A DNA stretch of 15,434 bases from Deinococcus alpinitundrae. GTDB lineage: Bacteria; Deinococcota; Deinococci; Deinococcales; Deinococcaceae. The stretch covers positions 1 to 15,434 of the forward strand of contig NZ_WXZL01000047.1 in NCBI RefSeq assembly GCF_009982895.1. The letters run 5' to 3'. Below the pieces are notes generated by a model that ran no database searches, had not been told where the DNA came from, and saw only the letters and a list, made by a program, of their open reading frames with translations. This document shows, one piece after another, positions 13,581 through 15,434 of the stretch; the first letter of the stretch is position 1, and each line of letters begins with the position of its first letter. A program made the translations under genes and the position numbers.

Positions 13581-14093
13581 TCAGGAGCCTGCTGACATGC
13601 CGTCACGCAGTGCGAGGCGCTTGATGGCAAGAAAGCCTGCACTATCGGGTGCCCAGGACACCTGCAGAAGTTGCAGGGGAGTGCGGTGCTGGAGTTCACG
13701 TCGTGGAAGGTGCAGCCAGGGGTGGGGGGTTAGAGAGTGCTGTCGGCCGAGCAGGGTAATGAGATCGTCGAGAGCATCGAGTCGCGAGAGAACATCCGTT
13801 GGGAGGTAGCCGGTCTGGATGGCAGCGTCGAGCAAGACGTCAGTGATGCCGAGCAGGGTGGTCAGGGTCGCAGGGGTAAGTTCATGGGCTAGGCGGTGAA
13901 CTGTTGTACTGATGGCATCGTCGTAAGGAACCGTGATCTGGGGCGGCTGTTCGTGATGTTCCAGAGGCTGGAGTTGAGCAAAGGGTGTGCCGCGGCGGGT
14001 GATGAGGTAGCTCTGGCCGTGGGTGACTCCGGTGAGGACGTCGTACCACGAGCGTCGTAGGTGGTGCAGGTCAATGCGTTGTAGTTGGGGCAT
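13581..14093 (-). CDS. Phd/YefM-like antitoxin with Xre/MbcA/ParS-like C-terminus
   Basis: Residues 6-42 of this 170-residue protein (RIDLHHLRRSWYDVLTGV, then GQSYLITRRGTPFAQLQPL) match the Phd/YefM DNA-binding fold of type II antitoxins. The rest is not the usual short toxin-binding tail. Residues 72-117 (LTTLLGITDVLLDAAIQTG, LPTDVLSRLDALDDLITLLG) resemble the helix-turn-helix of Xre/MbcA/ParS antitoxins. Residues 125-160 (PWLHLPRREL, HRTPLQLLQVSWAPD) resemble their toxin-binding DUF2384 segment (WLxxPxxxLxxxTPLxLL). The ATG at 14093 has GGAG five bases ahead. A perfect palindrome lies 34-52 bases upstream, a likely autoregulatory site. No Doc, RelE or RES toxin follows. First gene of a four-gene leftward cluster. 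Phd call is firm, C-terminal call moderate. Confidence 0.78.
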   Translation of the reverse strand: MPQLQRIDLHHLRRSWYDVLTGVTHGQSYLITRRGTPFAQLQPLEHHEQPPQITVPYDDAISTTVHRLAHELTPATLTTLLGITDVLLDAAIQTGYLPTDVLSRLDALDDLITLLGRQHSLTPHPWLHLPRRELQHRTPLQLLQVSWAPDSAGFLAIKRLALRDGMSAGS

Positions 14094-14126
14094 GGTGTCT
14101 CCGAAGCAGGGTCAGAAGAGGAATGT

Positions 14127-14145
14127 TTTAGCTTAATAAGCTAAA
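14127..14145 (-). promoter_or_regulatory. Palindromic operator upstream of the antitoxin-like cluster
   Basis: TTTAGCTTA (14127-14135), a central A, and TAAGCTAAA (14137-14145) make a perfect 19-bp palindrome, the most AT-rich spot nearby. It starts 34 bases before the ATG at 14093 and contains TATTAA on the minus strand as a possible -10 box. Binding by the Phd-like protein is inferred. Confidence 0.65.
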
Positions 14146-14243
14146 GTGAGCATACGCACACCCACAGGCATGTCAAGCCTTCAGCCAACAATCCGGCCAT
14201 CTCCGCTCCATCAGCGGGCAAAGCCAACCACCGACCAAGGCAC

Positions 14244-14271
14244 TTGCACCCTCGAATTGGAGAGGTACACT
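14244..14271 (+). promoter_or_regulatory. Candidate sigma-70-type promoter for the second recombinase
   Basis: TTGCAC (14244-14249) and TACACT (14266-14271) are separated by 16 bases. Transcription would begin near 14278, giving a leader of about 137 bases. A 32-codon frame at 14273-14371 with AGAGG ahead would start before that point and is therefore doubtful. Confidence 0.45.
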
Positions 14272-14356
14272 AATGAAAGACGTCCTTGCTGGGACATCAA
14301 TGGCAACTACACAACGGCATGTCGCGCCTCCGTCTGTCAGTAGGGGTAGAGATTGT

Positions 14357-14402
14357 CCAGAGGTGGGATAGGCGGCACCTGGTGTGTCACACCAGCCTCT
14401 GG
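14357..14402 (+). terminator. Two-part hairpin next to the recombinase ribosome site (attenuator-like)
   Basis: CCAGAGG (14357-14363) pairs with CCTCTGG (14396-14402). Inside, CTGGTGTG (14379-14386) pairs with CACACCAG (14388-14395). GGAGG at 14401-14405 overlaps the stem end, and six T residues follow at 14406-14411. The structure could terminate transcription or hide the ribosome site. Confidence 0.55.
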
Positions 14403-14414
14403 AGGTTTTTTGTC

Positions 14415-15434
14415 ATGCCACAGCCCCAACGTCGGCGTAAGCACCAGCACACTGCTCGGCCCATCGCACCATTTCGCCTGATCAACGTTGATGGGCACGT
14501 CCTGGTGTATGACCAAAACGACCAGGTGCATGAACCGTTGACCCACCATCACGCGCGCTTGCGGGCCCGTATAGCCGACGGCAGTGCCACCACAATGACC
14601 AAGGCCCTGTATCCGTGGTTCGCTGCCCTTGAGGCTGACGGTGTTTCCTGGCAAGCACCACAACAGGCGCTGCATGGCGTGCTTGATCAGTTGCTCCGAA
14701 GAAAATATAAGCAAGTCGATATCCGCCGCGATCGCCGGGGAATTGCCCGGGTGACCCTCGGACCGGACGACAGCTTGCACAGCGCCCGATTGTTACATGC
14801 AGCGATCCGCAGCTATTACCACGAGATGGCGCATCTAGGCCTCTACCCTGGCGTGAATCCATTTTTCAACGAGGCGCGTGCAGCGGACGCTCAACAGTAT
14901 CTGCAGTCCAGAAGGGGCAGGCCTCCGGCACACAGTGGACTGAGTGAGGACGCCGATGGCCATGCCCCTCCAAGCAGTTGGTACGACCTGTATGGTGGCC
15001 GATCGAGCACCGCGTACGATCAAGATGGGGAGCAGCTCGCCCACAAGATTTTTGACGCTGCAGGTCGTGTGCAGTGGCCCTTGCGCGACTACGCTGTGAC
15101 TGCCATCGCGCTCGAGACAGGTCTGCGCATCAGCGCGAACACGGGCCTGCGAATGGGTGGATGGTCCCGACATGGATTTGGATGTCAGATCAGTGCTGCA
15201 GATAAGGGGTCAGGGGGCGTGATGACACGGGTGGTGGTGATCAGTGAACAGACTCACCTCATGTTGCGAGCGTACGTCGAATCTGAGCGTGCGCAGCACG
15301 ATCCACTCGCAGAGGACTTCAGCACTTGGGCTCGCGCACTGTAAACAGCACGGCCAAGTCGTCTGGATCCCATCTCAGCGCGTTTCTGAGGCGCTCGGCA
15401 CCGTAGCGCACCAGACTCATGGCTTTGCGGCCAT
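14415..15434 (+). pseudogene. Second tyrosine recombinase, apparently frameshifted and cut by window end
   Basis: The first frame (14415-15344, 309 codons) begins MPQPQRRRKHQHTARP, with GGAGG nine bases upstream, and reaches the catalytic domain: TGLRIS (catalytic Arg) and AADKGSGGVMTRVVVIS (probable catalytic Lys). It then stops after FSTWARAL. From 15343 the +1 frame reads KQHGQVVWIPSQRVSEALGT and VAHQTHGFAA to the window end without a stop, an apt continuation toward the HxxR box. One lost or gained base between about 15320 and 15342 would explain this. The His, Arg and Tyr residues of the active site would lie beyond the window. The N-terminal 200 residues are long and variable, unlike XerC/D, as in integrases of the phage/ICE type. 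A sequencing error cannot be excluded. Confidence 0.72.

Noticed and set aside
14273..14371. 32-codon leader peptide ahead of the second recombinase
   Set aside because: The best promoter places the transcript start after its ATG; kept only as a remark.
1..15434. Window as a complete circular plasmid
   Set aside because: The esterase and recombinase are cut at the ends and do not complete each other.

Overview
The window looks like part of a Deinococcus plasmid or megaplasmid. I infer this from the replication, partition and recombinase set, from -10-like TANNNT boxes lying 6-8 bases before several ATG codons (the leaderless arrangement common in Deinococcus), and from G+C-rich coding sequence with Deinococcus-like IS elements. 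No rRNA, tRNA or CRISPR array is visible. Both ends cut through genes, and the ends do not join into a circle.

Layout. (1) 1-3254 is metabolic cargo: the N-terminal third of an acetyl-xylan esterase/cephalosporin C deacetylase, then a two-gene operon (Rossmann-fold NADP oxidoreductase; degenerate inositol monophosphatase-like protein) divergent from a LysR regulator. (2) 3271-5648 is a tandem pair of insertion sequences, an IS5-family element read by -1 frameshifting and an IS4/IS701-like element inserted at its right edge. A 16-codon tail of a disrupted gene follows. (3) 5791-6130 is a small HNH endonuclease with its own terminator. (4) 6260-7210 is a partition locus, a ParA ATPase plus a ribbon-helix-helix partner, with CTAGGGGGGTAG repeats in the promoter, inside the partner's codons and in a 30-bp palindrome over its stop codon. 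(5) 7603-8544 is an intact tyrosine recombinase. (6) 8593-10290 is the replication module: a RepA-type initiator, an AT-rich segment and nine direct iterons.

(7) 10563-11283 is a broken HsdR-like gene. (8) 11299-14145 is the least familiar part: four leftward genes downstream of a perfect palindromic operator. The first encodes a Phd/YefM-like N-terminus joined to an Xre/MbcA/ParS-like C-terminus. The second and fourth are paralogues with a DUF2442-like N-terminus and a similar Xre/MbcA-like C-terminal part. The third is a 102-residue unknown. It resembles a family of antitoxins without a recognisable toxin and is my candidate for an undescribed system. (9) 14244-15434 is a second tyrosine recombinase, preceded by a promoter and a hairpin, and apparently frameshifted near 15330.

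Regions 4, 5 and 6 together would maintain the replicon: initiation at the iterons, segregation, and possibly dimer resolution. The remainder is accessory cargo with clear signs of IS activity and gene decay. Family names rest on motif reading only; no database search was possible.
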